Part shown: positions 1 through 7,912 of the stretch, one piece after another | How the letters are laid out: each line of letters begins with the position of its first letter | Numbering within the stretch: the first letter of the stretch is position 1 | Assembly: GCA_963792705.1 (NCBI GenBank) | Contig: CAWBXD010000014.1 | Coordinates: 558,001 to 622,000 of the forward strand | DNA: 64,000 bases | Reading direction: 5' to 3' | Origin: JBBQVS01 sp963792705 | GTDB taxonomy: Bacteria > Chloroflexota > Ktedonobacteria > Ktedonobacterales > Ktedonobacteraceae | Made by a program: the position numbers and the translations under genes | The notes under the pieces: generated by a model | Database searches by the model: none | What the model saw: only the letters and a program-made list of their open reading frames with translations | Told to the model about the DNA's origin: nothing

Positions 1-417
1 TTCACGATAACGCCATACACCACTCGCATCGAGCAAGTGCTTATCTGTACTCGTGGCCCAAATAGGCGGACCTGAGCCACGCTCGTCGAAGAGTTGCCGC
101 CATGCCGCGCCAGCATTTGGCAATGCATCTGTTTCCGCATCAAAAAAGAGGGCATCCTGCGTCTGCTGTTTAGCCTGATCGGGATGCCTGAATATCATCT
201 CAACGTCAAGTACACCACCACAATCACAGCGGTAGCGCGGCACGGAAACAGAAGACTGCCCTGCCTCTATCGCTGGATAGAGGTCAAGACATTCGACACA
301 ACGCAATTTTGTAGACGCTAGTGCTTGTATAACATCAGGAGATGGAGTCGTCTGAACTTTGTTATTCCCCTCGCCTGCCCCCTGGCTTGGCTGGAGACCA
401 GTAGAATTGATCACCAT
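1..417 (-). CDS. thrC: Threonine synthase, N-terminal part (runs off the window)
   Basis: The last step of threonine synthesis: a PLP enzyme that converts O-phosphohomoserine to threonine. Only the first 139 codons are inside the window, so the PLP lysine is not visible. What is visible is the typical N-terminal zinc-ribbon-like region, with LRCVEC near residue 39 and YRCDCGGVLDVE near residue 63, followed by SGVWRYRE at the window edge, as in threonine synthases. The start is an ATG at 417 with an AAGGAAG ribosome site upstream. This start lies inside the 3' end of thrB in another frame, giving a 56-base overlap. It is the last visible gene of the ilv-leu-thr operon. Confidence 0.85.
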   Translation of the reverse strand, partial: MVINSTGLQPSQGAGEGNNKVQTTPSPDVIQALASTKLRCVECLDLYPAIEAGQSSVSVPRYRCDCGGVLDVEMIFRHPDQAKQQTQDALFFDAETDALPNAGAAWRQLFDERGSGPPIWATSTDKHLLDASGVWRYRE

Positions 418-1396
418 TACGTGCGCTCACTTCCTTTCGTATGCGGCTGCGCGACGGATTTAAGACACGCGCACCATTTTGGTCTGCGCGTAAAATTCTG
501 CTTGTTCCTTCAACACCTGCTGCACGAGCGGTAGTTTCCATCGCACGCAAGACATCATTGAAACGAGAACTTGTAAGGGCGATGAGCGATGAACCGCCAC
601 CGGAGAGGCTAGCACCATGCGCTCCTGCCGCAATCGCGGCATTGATAATATCGGGCATTGCAGGAAAGAGTGCCTGGCGATAAGGCTGATGTAGACGATC
701 CTGCATTGCTTCGCCAATGACCTCATAACGGCCCATCTGTAAAGCAGTTAGTAGCAAAGCTACGCGTCCCGTATTAAAGGTAACATCAGCCTTTGAGTAA
801 CTCGCGGGAAGGAGTTTTCTACCCGCTATCGTATCCATTGGGAACGAAGGAGTGAAAACTACCGCTTTGATCGCATCAGGGAAGGGCGTTTTGATCGCAT
901 GTATCTTCCCCTCCATACTTGTTGTTGCAACAAGTCCACCAAGTAGCGCGGGGGCGACGTTATCGGGATGGTTCCCGGCCTCCGCTTCTACCGCGAGTTC
1001 CAACAGGTCTTCCTTCGGCACCGCTAACCCCTTTGGTCGTAGCCACTCGTTTGCAGCAACCAGCCCACCAACAACCGCAGTAGCACTACTCCCAAGACCA
1101 CATCCGGGCGGAATATTAGTTGTGGTACGTATGCGTACCGAGGGGACCGCAACATGCAAACGTTCAAAGAGCAATGCAAATGAGCGGAAGAATAAATTAT
1201 CCGCTCCAGTTGACAGTTCAGACCCTAATGCACCTTCAATTTCAATCACAGGTTGCGTAGGGTCGCCTTTGCTCTCTTCGACCTCAAAACGATTATAAAG
1301 CTGCAATGCTAAGCCAAGGCTATCGAAGCCTGGTCCTAAGTTAGCAGACGTTGCTGGCGTTAAGACAATAACCGAAGCAGGTAATACCAGTGCCAT
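362..1396 (-). CDS. thrB: Homoserine kinase
   Basis: A cytoplasmic GHMP-family kinase that phosphorylates homoserine, giving the substrate of the threonine synthase encoded next. The N-terminus has PATSANLGPGFDSLG, and the ATP-binding glycine/serine loop PPGCGLGSSAT lies near residue 100, as in ThrB. I place the start at the ATG at 1396 (344 aa), which has AAGGCAGG upstream. The reading frame is open to 1453 but those codons have no family match. The protein carries about 30 extra C-terminal residues after the usual end (around GARVL), and these are encoded in the overlap with thrC, which suggests the original stop was lost. It follows leuA by about 110 bases. Confidence 0.9.
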   Translation of the reverse strand: MALVLPASVIVLTPATSANLGPGFDSLGLALQLYNRFEVEESKGDPTQPVIEIEGALGSELSTGADNLFFRSFALLFERLHVAVPSVRIRTTTNIPPGCGLGSSATAVVGGLVAANEWLRPKGLAVPKEDLLELAVEAEAGNHPDNVAPALLGGLVATTSMEGKIHAIKTPFPDAIKAVVFTPSFPMDTIAGRKLLPASYSKADVTFNTGRVALLLTALQMGRYEVIGEAMQDRLHQPYRQALFPAMPDIINAAIAAGAHGASLSGGGSSLIALTSSRFNDVLRAMETTARAAGVEGTSRILRADQNGARVLNPSRSRIRKEVSARNGDQFYWSPAKPGGRRGE

Positions 1397-1507
1397 CGCT
1401 AGCAACCTGCCTTTCTGATGACCTGTGCATGGTTCATCCTTTCCTAAGTACAACTATTCTACCATGTTTTATATCAAGACGGACTGTTCAGGTACAAAAG
1501 TCACATG

Positions 1508-2686
1508 TTAAATACCAGCAGGCGTCTCTATACCACTATCGACAATATAGATAAGGTCGGCATCAGTAATAAACTTCTTTTTATCAGCCAATTTAACAAA
1601 GCGGTTGTAAGCAGCGTTGAGCTGGTCAGCATTTAGTTTGTGACCAAGTTGACGCAAACGCGCATCAAGCCCATGTCGGCCCGAATGCTTGCCTAAGACT
1701 AAACGACTATCGGTCCAACCAACTGATTGTGGTGTCATAATCTCATACGTAAGACGATTTTTCAACATACCATCCTGGTGAACACCCGCCTCATGTGCAA
1801 AGGCATTGCTCCCAACAATAGCTTTATTCGGCTGAACAGGGATACCGCTCATACGACTGACAATCTGACTCGTCGCCAACAGCTCATTCGCTCGTATACG
1901 CGTATCAACGTTGCCAAACGAATCGGGTCGTGTACGCAAGGCCATTACAACCTCTTCTACAGCAGTATTGCCTGCTCGCTCACCAAGTCCGTTGATGGTA
2001 ACTTCGACCTGGCGCGCTCCCGCTCTAATAGCTGCAAGCGTGTTCGCGGTTGCCATACCAAGATCGTTGTGGCAGTGAGCACTCATAACCACATCTTCGA
2101 TTCCTGGAACACGTTCGCGTATATAGCGGAAAAGTGCCTCATATTCATGAGGTAGCGCATAGCCAACGGTATCAGGGATGTTTATTGTTGTTGCACCTGC
2201 GTTGATCGCAATTTCAAAGACCCGACAAAGGTAATCCCAATCGCTACGCGTTGCATCTTCAGCAGAGAACTCAACAACAGGACAAAGGTTACGTGCATAC
2301 GCAACGCATGACTGTATGCGTTGTAATGCGTCCTCAGAGCTAATCCTTAATTTGTGTTTCAAGTGAATATCAGAGGTTGCAAGAACCACATAAATCACGG
2401 GCTGCTCCGCATCACGAACACCTTCCCACGCATCATTGATATCGGTGTGAGAGGCACGAGCAAGGCCCGCAATGGCAACACCATGCACACGTTGTGCGAT
2501 TTCTTTGACTGCTACGAGATCACTAGAGGAAGCGGCTGGGAAACCTGCCTCGATGATGTCCACATTCAGCCGCACAAGTTGCTCGGCAACCTGTAGCTTT
2601 TCTTCAGTGGTCATCGTGGCTCCTGGCGATTGCTCGCCATCACGCAGGGTCGTATCAAAAATCTTTACTACGGCAGAATCTCCCAT
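1508..2686 (-). CDS. leuA: 2-isopropylmalate synthase, short form without regulatory domain
   Basis: The first committed step of leucine synthesis: condensation of 2-ketoisovalerate with acetyl-CoA. The catalytic TIM barrel is complete, with FDTTLRDGEQSPG at residues 10-22, the metal-site motif SAHCHNDLG, and NGLGERAGNTAVEEV. The linker subdomains are also present (GSNAFAHEAGVHQDG, LGKHSGRHG). The protein ends at 392 aa, close to where the C-terminal LeuA allosteric domain would start in the usual form of over 500 aa, and no remnant of that domain lies in the roughly 110 bases before thrB. AAGGAGG precedes the ATG. A citramalate or homocitrate synthase is possible but less likely given the operon. 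Confidence 0.88.
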   Translation of the reverse strand: MGDSAVVKIFDTTLRDGEQSPGATMTTEEKLQVAEQLVRLNVDIIEAGFPAASSSDLVAVKEIAQRVHGVAIAGLARASHTDINDAWEGVRDAEQPVIYVVLATSDIHLKHKLRISSEDALQRIQSCVAYARNLCPVVEFSAEDATRSDWDYLCRVFEIAINAGATTINIPDTVGYALPHEYEALFRYIRERVPGIEDVVMSAHCHNDLGMATANTLAAIRAGARQVEVTINGLGERAGNTAVEEVVMALRTRPDSFGNVDTRIRANELLATSQIVSRMSGIPVQPNKAIVGSNAFAHEAGVHQDGMLKNRLTYEIMTPQSVGWTDSRLVLGKHSGRHGLDARLRQLGHKLNADQLNAAYNRFVKLADKKKFITDADLIYIVDSGIETPAGI

Positions 2687-2737
2687 GATTTTTCCTCCTT
2701 AGGCACAAGATAGACTCATTATTCCCTTGTACTAATG

Positions 2738-2776
2738 ATGCTGTACTACCACACTACAAGCGTGATAGTACAGCAT
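2738..2776 (-). other. Intercistronic stem-loop between ilvC and leuA
   Basis: The arms ATGCTGTACTA and TAGTACAGCAT are perfectly complementary and frame a short loop in the gap between ilvC and leuA. No T-tract follows on the operon strand, so an RNA-stability or processing hairpin is more likely than a terminator. Confidence 0.5.
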
Positions 2777-2787
2777 TATCAGTGCAG

Positions 2788-3828
2788 TTACTTCTTTGTT
2801 TCAGCTTTTACTTCGGGGGTTTCTGTCTTCTTTTGAGTTGGGTTTAACCAAGGCATCATAGCGCGCAACTCACTGCCAACCTTCTCAATCTGGTGCTGTG
2901 CTCCTTCACGTCGCATCGCTTGGAAGCTAGGGCGACCAGCCTGATTTTCGAGAATCCAGTGTGTAGCAAAAGTGCCATCTTGAATTTCACGTAGCACCTT
3001 TTCCATCTCCGCACGTACTTGCTCATTAATGATACGTGGACCAGAAACGTAATCGCCGTATTCAGCCGTATCGCTAATAGAGTAGCGCATATAGCTCATA
3101 CCACCCTGATACATCAGGTCAACAATCAGTTTCATTTCGTGCATGCACTCAAAATACGCGAGTTCGGGCTGATAGCCTGCCGCAACAAGCGTCTCGAAAC
3201 CGGTACGAATAAGCGATGTTACACCGCCACAAAGAACGGCTTGTTCACCGAAAAGGTCTGTTTCGGTCTCTTCACCAATGGTTGTACGCAAAACACCAGC
3301 GCGAGTTGACCCAATAGCACGTGCATATGAAAGCGTTAAGGCTTCAGCATTGCCCGTTGCATCCTGGTACACAGCCCATAGAGCTGGGACGCCCACACCT
3401 TCTACATAGAGACGACGCATCATATGACCAGGACTCTTTGGCGCAACCATCGCAACGTCAATGCCAGCAGGAGGCACAATCTGCGAATAGTGCAGACTGA
3501 AACCGTGAGCGGTGAGCAACATCTTACCGGGCGCGAGTCCGGGCCGAATGTCGCGCTCAAAGACTTCACGGTGATTCTGGTCTGGAATGAGAATCATGAT
3601 GACATCGGCTTGTTCTGCCGCTGCGGCTGGTGTCATGACTTTCAAGCCATCGGCTTCAGCCTTTTCACGGCTTTTGCTGCCTGTAGGTAGACCAATAACC
3701 ACGTTACAGCCACTATCGCGCATGTTGAGCGCATGAGCATGGCCCTGGCTACCATAACCAATTACGGCTACGCGCTTCTGCTGAATGAGTTCAAGATTTG
3801 CATCGGTATCAAGATAAATATGTGCCAT
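2788..3828 (-). CDS. ilvC: Ketol-acid reductoisomerase
   Basis: The second common step of isoleucine/valine synthesis: Mg- and NADPH-dependent isomerisation and reduction of acetolactate. The N-terminal Rossmann domain has GYGSQGHAHALN from residue 24, and the all-helical C-terminal knotted domain has the metal ligand segment TETDLFGEQAVLCGG. At 346 aa it is a short class I enzyme. The frame is open to 3933, but the ATG at 3828 has AAAGGGAAA upstream and gives the normal N-terminus. It sits between ilvN and leuA on the same strand. Confidence 0.95.
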   Translation of the reverse strand: MAHIYLDTDANLELIQQKRVAVIGYGSQGHAHALNMRDSGCNVVIGLPTGSKSREKAEADGLKVMTPAAAAEQADVIMILIPDQNHREVFERDIRPGLAPGKMLLTAHGFSLHYSQIVPPAGIDVAMVAPKSPGHMMRRLYVEGVGVPALWAVYQDATGNAEALTLSYARAIGSTRAGVLRTTIGEETETDLFGEQAVLCGGVTSLIRTGFETLVAAGYQPELAYFECMHEMKLIVDLMYQGGMSYMRYSISDTAEYGDYVSGPRIINEQVRAEMEKVLREIQDGTFATHWILENQAGRPSFQAMRREGAQHQIEKVGSELRAMMPWLNPTQKKTETPEVKAETKK

Positions 3829-3900
3829 ACAAGTATTTCCCTTTCGACTATGTTGCGTATCATTTTTCTTTCGCTGCCAAAGGCGATGAGAGGAAGGGTA

Positions 3901-3940
3901 ACTGGGGCACAGACCCCAGTCAAGGGGTAACAACCCCTTG
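3901..3940. other. Two back-to-back stem-loops between ilvN and ilvC
   Basis: ACTGGGG pairs with CCCCAGT (3901-3920) and, directly adjoining, CAAGGGG pairs with CCCCTTG (3921-3940). Both have six-base loops. They lie in a 120-base intercistronic gap of an otherwise tight operon and have no T-tract. Possible roles are an RNA stability element or a copy of a genomic repeat. Confidence 0.5.
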
Positions 3941-3948
3941 CATCCCCT

Positions 3949-4485
3949 CTATAGACTGCCACGTGACAGAGCAACGCTGCCTGAGCGTGCTATCTCACGA
4001 ATGCCGTATGGTTTCAAGCCTTCAAGCAGTTGCTCGATCTGCTCTTCGCTACCCGCTATTTCCAACGTGACCGTTTCGGGCGTTACATCTACACTGTGAG
4101 CTGCGAAGCGTTGAGCGTACTCAAGCACCTCCTGCACTTGAGAGCTAGTGGCGTTGACTTTGATCAACGCCAGTTCGCGTGTAATAGCGTCTTTTGCCGC
4201 CAGATTTGTAACCTGCCTCACGTCAACAATCTTACGCAATTGCTCGACGAGATGCTCGACACCAACCTGAGAATCGTCAACACCAATGGTGATGCGTACC
4301 ACATTTGCTTGTGTACTCGGTCCCAGAACTAGCGTTTGCATATTGGCTCGTCTCCGACGGAGCAAGCCAATCACACGATCTACTGAACCCGGACGGTCAT
4401 ACACCAAGACGACCAAGGTATGCGCTTGATGAGTTCCCTGTGCAGCATCCATCTGGCCTGCACGTTCGATAGCTATATTCGTCAT
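3949..4485 (-). CDS. ilvN: Acetolactate synthase small (regulatory) subunit
   Basis: The regulatory subunit that binds IlvB and normally confers valine feedback sensitivity. An N-terminal ACT domain spans about residues 22-95 (HTLVVLVYDRPGSVDRVIGLL, RRRRANMQTLVLG), followed by the C-terminal ALS_ss-type domain (LALIKVNATSSQVQEVLEYA, VTLEIAGSEEQIEQLLEGL). At 178 aa the length is usual. The ATG lies two bases after the ilvB stop codon, which implies translational coupling and a matched supply of the two subunits. Confidence 0.94.
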   Translation of the reverse strand: MTNIAIERAGQMDAAQGTHQAHTLVVLVYDRPGSVDRVIGLLRRRRANMQTLVLGPSTQANVVRITIGVDDSQVGVEHLVEQLRKIVDVRQVTNLAAKDAITRELALIKVNATSSQVQEVLEYAQRFAAHSVDVTPETVTLEIAGSEEQIEQLLEGLKPYGIREIARSGSVALSRGSL

Positions 4486-4487
4486 AA

Positions 4488-6248
4488 TTACTCGCTCTCC
4501 GTCTCCTCGATCATGTTGGTGATTGCCGAACCAGGAGGCACCATAGGATATACGTTCAATTCAGACTCGATCACAAAGTCAATGATGACGGTGCCTTCGG
4601 TCTCCATCGCGCGTTTAATTGCGCCCTCTACCTCGTCACGGCGCGTCACACGAATGCCTGTCAAACCGTATGCGGCTGCGAGGAGCGTGTAGTCTGGTCC
4701 GGTCATAGGCGTCTCTGAATAGTTGCGTGAGTGGAAGAATTGCTGCCACTGGCGCACCATACCAAGATAGCCATTGTTCATAATGGCAACTTTTACCGCG
4801 ACCCCTTCCTGGCGCAATGTCGCCAGTTCCTGAATGTTCATCTGAATACCACCGTCACCAGCAACGGCCCACACGGGTGCATCTGGCATACCCATCTTGA
4901 CGCCCATCGCCGCAGGCAGTGCAAAGCCCATCGTGCCAAGTCCACCGGAGGTGATATGGCTGTTCTGCCGCGTCCACTCATAGAAACGTGCGGTCCACAT
5001 CTGGTTTTGACCAACATCGGAGACTACGATTGCATCACCATCTGTAGCGGCGCGGATAGCGTTCAAAATGCTTGTTGGGTCAGGATATTCTTCGTCATGC
5101 TTGATATGCTGTTGACGCCCAGTAGTTTGTGCTTCCCAGGAACGAATCTCATCTAGCCAGGCACTATGGTCAGCAGGACTGGTAGCTTCAGTTAAATCTG
5201 CGAGCGCGATTTTTGCATCGGCGACGATAGGTACTGCTGCGACCTTGACCTTATGCATCTCGGATGGGTCAATGTCAATGTGAATGATACGTGCGTTAGG
5301 AGCAAAACCGGAAACTTTTCCTGTGACACGATCATCGAAACGCATACCTACACCAATAATCAGGTCCGAGTCTCCAATTGCGCGGTTGACGTGTGCGGGA
5401 CCATGCATTCCAGGCATGCCAATATGTAGTGGATGTGCATCAGAGAAGGCACTCAGACCGAGCAGTGTAGTGATAACTGGAATCGAGGTTTTTTCAGCAA
5501 AAGCTTGAAGTTCATCATAGGCTTTTGAAAGAATGATACCGTGACCAGCCATAATGAGCGGACGCTGTGCCTGAGCAATAAGCTTCGCGGCTTGCGTTAT
5601 GAGTTGCTCCGATGGATGTTCGAGTTGCTCATTACGCATGTATTCACTCGAGGTAAGCGTGGCAGAAGGACGGTAGTTGGCCTTCTTTTGTAACACATCT
5701 TTTGGCACGTCAATTAAGACAGGGCCAGGACGACCACTCTGCGCGATACGAAAGGCTTCGTGGACGACATCAGCAATTTCATCTGCACTGCGAATTAAAA
5801 AATTGTGCTTGGTGATTGGCTGCGTTACACCGATAATATCAGTTTCCTGGAAAGCGTCACGTCCAATGAAGTGACTGGCGACCTGTCCTGTAATAGCGAC
5901 AAGAGGAGTTGAGTCCATGAACGCGGTAGCAAGTCCCGTCACAAGATTTGTTGCACCCGGCCCACTTGTTGCAACACACACGCCGACTTTGCCAGTAGCA
6001 CGTGCATAGCCATCAGCAGCATGTGCAGCCGCTTGTTCATGTCGTGTTAGAACGTGATGTAGGGCTGGATAGGCGGTAAGCGAGTCATAGAACGGCATAA
6101 TTGCGCCACCAGGGTAGCCAAAGAGCAGTTCTACCCCTTCTCGAACCAAAGCCTCACAAAGAATGGCACTTCCCGCAAGTTCGCGCTCGTCATGTGCCTG
6201 TGCTGTTATTTCGGTGCCCTGTTGAATGAATTTTGCTGCGATTGCCAT
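4488..6248 (-). CDS. ilvB: Acetolactate synthase large (catalytic) subunit
   Basis: A thiamine diphosphate and FAD-dependent enzyme that makes acetolactate and acetohydroxybutyrate, the entry to valine, leucine and isoleucine. The three TPP-family domains are visible: the catalytic glutamate in TRHEQAAAHAADGYARATG (about residue 71), the central domain with GVGMRFDDRVTG, and the TPP/Mg motif GDGGIQMN with NNGYLGMVRQWQ in the last third. At 586 aa it is full length. GGAGG lies 12 bases before the ATG. It is the first enzyme gene of the operon and stands directly behind the attenuator hairpin at 6290-6325. Confidence 0.96.
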   Translation of the reverse strand: MAIAAKFIQQGTEITAQAHDERELAGSAILCEALVREGVELLFGYPGGAIMPFYDSLTAYPALHHVLTRHEQAAAHAADGYARATGKVGVCVATSGPGATNLVTGLATAFMDSTPLVAITGQVASHFIGRDAFQETDIIGVTQPITKHNFLIRSADEIADVVHEAFRIAQSGRPGPVLIDVPKDVLQKKANYRPSATLTSSEYMRNEQLEHPSEQLITQAAKLIAQAQRPLIMAGHGIILSKAYDELQAFAEKTSIPVITTLLGLSAFSDAHPLHIGMPGMHGPAHVNRAIGDSDLIIGVGMRFDDRVTGKVSGFAPNARIIHIDIDPSEMHKVKVAAVPIVADAKIALADLTEATSPADHSAWLDEIRSWEAQTTGRQQHIKHDEEYPDPTSILNAIRAATDGDAIVVSDVGQNQMWTARFYEWTRQNSHITSGGLGTMGFALPAAMGVKMGMPDAPVWAVAGDGGIQMNIQELATLRQEGVAVKVAIMNNGYLGMVRQWQQFFHSRNYSETPMTGPDYTLLAAAYGLTGIRVTRRDEVEGAIKRAMETEGTVIIDFVIESELNVYPMVPPGSAITNMIEETESE

Positions 6249-6289
6249 AATTGCTTAAATCCTCCAAAGTATTTATCAAGAAAGAGAAT

Positions 6290-6325
6290 AAAAAAAGAAC
6301 CTCCGCTTTCGGGAGGTCCTCGTGA
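6290..6325 (-). terminator. Leader terminator (attenuator) in front of ilvB
   Basis: On the minus strand ACCTCC pairs with GGAGGT around a seven-base loop, and a run of seven T follows. The hairpin ends about 40 bases before the ilvB start, inside the operon leader, so it must be conditional. The 5' arm includes CTCCCG, which can instead pair with CGGGAG (6357-6362) just after the leader-ORF stop. That is a plausible antiterminator. Confidence 0.75.
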
Positions 6326-6362
6326 GGATACCTTCTTTGGATGGGGGGCGCCGTTGCTCCCG

Positions 6363-6692
6363 TTACTCTCCCTGTGTCATGCTTGTGGCTAGCCGTACCC
6401 GTTTCTGTGTTTGCCCTACCAGACCTAGAAGACTAATCGGTCCGGTAAGGCATGTAAGGAGGAGGCTAATTACGACCACAAGGCTAACAAGGAGAAGGGC
6501 TACTACGAGGAGCACGACAACAAATAAAGAAACCGACGCTATCGCGCCGGTTCCAAGAAGAAGCATGCTTGCAGCCGCCATGTACATTTTATCCATTGCA
6601 GGCATGGAAGAATGCGAAAAGGGCAGACTCTGAGCGCAGCTTTGACACGCATCCGTTGCGGTCTGATTTGTGCTCATTGTTGCAAACATCAT
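6363..6692 (-). CDS. Leader peptide for ilv operon attenuation (Leu/Val/Ile-rich)
   Basis: A 109-codon ORF between the operon promoter and the leader terminator. Its second half (codons 54-92, at 6417-6533) is nearly all branched-chain residues, including FVVVLLVVALLLV and LVVVISLLLT, with Thr and Cys codons following. The layout recalls the enterobacterial ilvGMEDA leader, where ribosome stalling at scarce Leu/Val/Ile codons prevents terminator formation. The stop codon lies about 50 bases before the terminator. GGAG sits just upstream of the tandem ATGs at 6692/6689, and shorter starts (for example codon 33) cannot be excluded. An alternative is a small membrane protein, since the hydrophobic stretch could span a membrane. 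Confidence 0.7.
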   Translation of the reverse strand: MMFATMSTNQTATDACQSCAQSLPFSHSSMPAMDKMYMAAASMLLLGTGAIASVSLFVVVLLVVALLLVSLVVVISLLLTCLTGPISLLGLVGQTQKRVRLATSMTQGE

Positions 6693-6799
6693 TCGACTCC
6701 ATACCCTTCATGTGGGATACTTTTTTGGGAACAGCCCACTTTCAGTGCTACCACAGCAGCTTCGCCGGAACACGTTGTCGTGGTCAGTTGTTATTTTTG

Positions 6800-6829
6800 A
6801 GCATACACTATTCAATGGAAGCTTGTCAA
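6800..6829 (-). promoter_or_regulatory. Sigma70-type promoter of the ilv-leu-thr operon
   Basis: On the minus strand TTGACA (6824-6829), an 18-base spacer and TATGCT (6800-6805). Expected start near 6793, giving a leader of about 545 nt to ilvB that contains the leader ORF and attenuator. Confidence 0.65.
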
Positions 6830-7148
6830 CCCTCAAAAGAGACAATATATAGACATTGGCGAAAGCCTACACGGTATCCCAAATACATATGTACATTCTC
6901 TACATATCGGTTGGCGTTGTTAGATTTAATGAAGCACATGAAAAAATAACTTGTAAAAGTGTTTTCGCTGCAAGCTTTGACCAACATTGCCACACAGAAC
7001 AATGCATTCAAAGATATCGCTATATAGGTGATCAAAAAGGAAATGGAGCAAGGTGCGCCATCAATCGTCAGCAGAGGGAAAAAATTGTTGAACCAGCTTG
7101 GAAAAACGTAGTTGGTCTTCCTCTAATATAGTCAGTGCTTGTAGACTC
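6830..7148. other. AT-rich intergenic stretch, nothing recognised
   Basis: This stretch lies between the ilv promoter and the 3' end of the TetR gene. ORFs here are short, have no convincing ribosome site and resemble no family I know. No hairpin with a T-tract was found. Confidence 0.4.
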
Positions 7149-7742
7149 CTACAGACGAATGGATGTCTCGATATACTGCGTAAGGTGATCAACAGCGCGA
7201 CGCATATGGATAGTATCATCATAGAGTTTGCTGAGCATCAAAGCCCCTTCTAACATTGAGATAAAGAGAGTTGCAACAACATCCGCGTCAACTTCGGGCC
7301 GTACCTCTTGCTTAGCAATACCTTTTGCAATGACTCGATGAAACGTGTCTCGCCAAATGTCCATTGCATCGGCCGCTCGTGCTTTTAAAGCAGGCTGTGC
7401 ATCGTCAGCTTCAATAGCTGTATTGAGGATAGGGCAACCACCATCCACTGGTGGGTCTAGTGCATTACTTTCAAAGACGGCAATAAGAGCAAGCAAGCGA
7501 TCAACAGCATGCTTCTTATCCTGTAGAGCAACCTGTACCCGTTGCTGCACAAGCCCATAAGCATAGTCAAACGCCTCCAATGCAAGTTGCTCTTTACTAC
7601 TAAAGTGGTTATAGATGCCGCCTTTTTCCAATCCAGTCTCATGCATAATATCAGCAAGCGAGGAGCCGAAATAGCCTTGCCGACTAAAAAGTTGTGCAGA
7701 GCGTTCAAGAATCATCTCGCGTGTTTGTGTGCCTTTACTCAT
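7149..7742 (-). CDS. TetR/AcrR-family transcriptional repressor
   Basis: An N-terminal TetR helix-turn-helix of typical form (TREMILERSAQLFSRQGYFGSSLADIMHETGLEKGGIYNHF is spread over residues 6-45), followed by an all-helical ligand domain, 197 aa in all. The ATG at 7742 has GAGAGGGG eight bases upstream. The frame is open further upstream, but that segment contains the operator. It is divergent from the thioesterase gene at 7913, and similar palindromes stand at both transcription starts, so autorepression together with control of the thioesterase is likely. The ligand is unknown, and an acyl-CoA or aromatic compound would fit the target. Confidence 0.85.
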   Translation of the reverse strand: MSKGTQTREMILERSAQLFSRQGYFGSSLADIMHETGLEKGGIYNHFSSKEQLALEAFDYAYGLVQQRVQVALQDKKHAVDRLLALIAVFESNALDPPVDGGCPILNTAIEADDAQPALKARAADAMDIWRDTFHRVIAKGIAKQEVRPEVDADVVATLFISMLEGALMLSKLYDDTIHMRRAVDHLTQYIETSIRL

Positions 7743-7766
7743 ATCAAAGCCCCTCTCGAACAATTC

Positions 7767-7780
7767 AGACCAATTGGTTT
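7767..7780. promoter_or_regulatory. Putative TetR operator at its own promoter
   Basis: AGACCAATTGGTTT, an imperfect palindrome near the expected start of the tetR transcript. It matches the perfect palindrome at 7861-7874 in 12 of 14 positions. Confidence 0.6.
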
Positions 7781-7785
7781 GTATT

Positions 7786-7815
7786 AGTGTAGTCAAGTGG
7801 AGAAGGATATGTCAA
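7786..7815 (-). promoter_or_regulatory. Promoter of the TetR gene
   Basis: On the minus strand TTGACA (7810-7815), an 18-base spacer and TACACT (7786-7791). The operator at 7767-7780 covers the predicted start. Confidence 0.6.
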
Positions 7816-7823
7816 GCGAGGGA

Positions 7824-7853
7824 TTGACGCTGATGCTAGAAATTTTGTATAGT
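7824..7853 (+). promoter_or_regulatory. Promoter of the thioesterase gene
   Basis: TTGACG (7824-7829), an 18-base spacer and TATAGT (7848-7853). The operator at 7861-7874 lies at the predicted start. Confidence 0.6.
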
Positions 7854-7860
7854 TGTTTTA

Positions 7861-7874
7861 AGACCAATCGGTCT
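7861..7874. promoter_or_regulatory. Putative TetR operator at the thioesterase promoter
   Basis: AGACCAATCGGTCT, a palindrome except for its two central bases (arms AGACCA-T/A-GGTCT), placed immediately downstream of the -10 box. Repressor bound here would block transcription. Confidence 0.65.
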
Positions 7875-7912
7875 CAAAACAACTATTTCTATTTGCGTTA
7901 AAGGAGTTTTTC

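Noticed and set aside
852..1298. 148-codon plus-strand ORF inside thrB
   Set aside because: It is an antisense shadow with no ribosome site and a Ser/Thr/Pro-rich composition typical of reversed coding sequence.
6322..6633. Plus-strand ORF of 103 codons opposite the ilv leader
   Set aside because: It is the antisense shadow of the Leu/Val/Ile-rich ORF. It is Arg/Thr-rich only because the complementary codons demand it, and it has no ribosome site.
6248..6800. T-box riboswitch in front of ilvB
   Set aside because: The conserved T-box sequence (AGGGTGGNACCGCG type) is not present in the leader, whereas a coding ORF rich in the regulated amino acids is.
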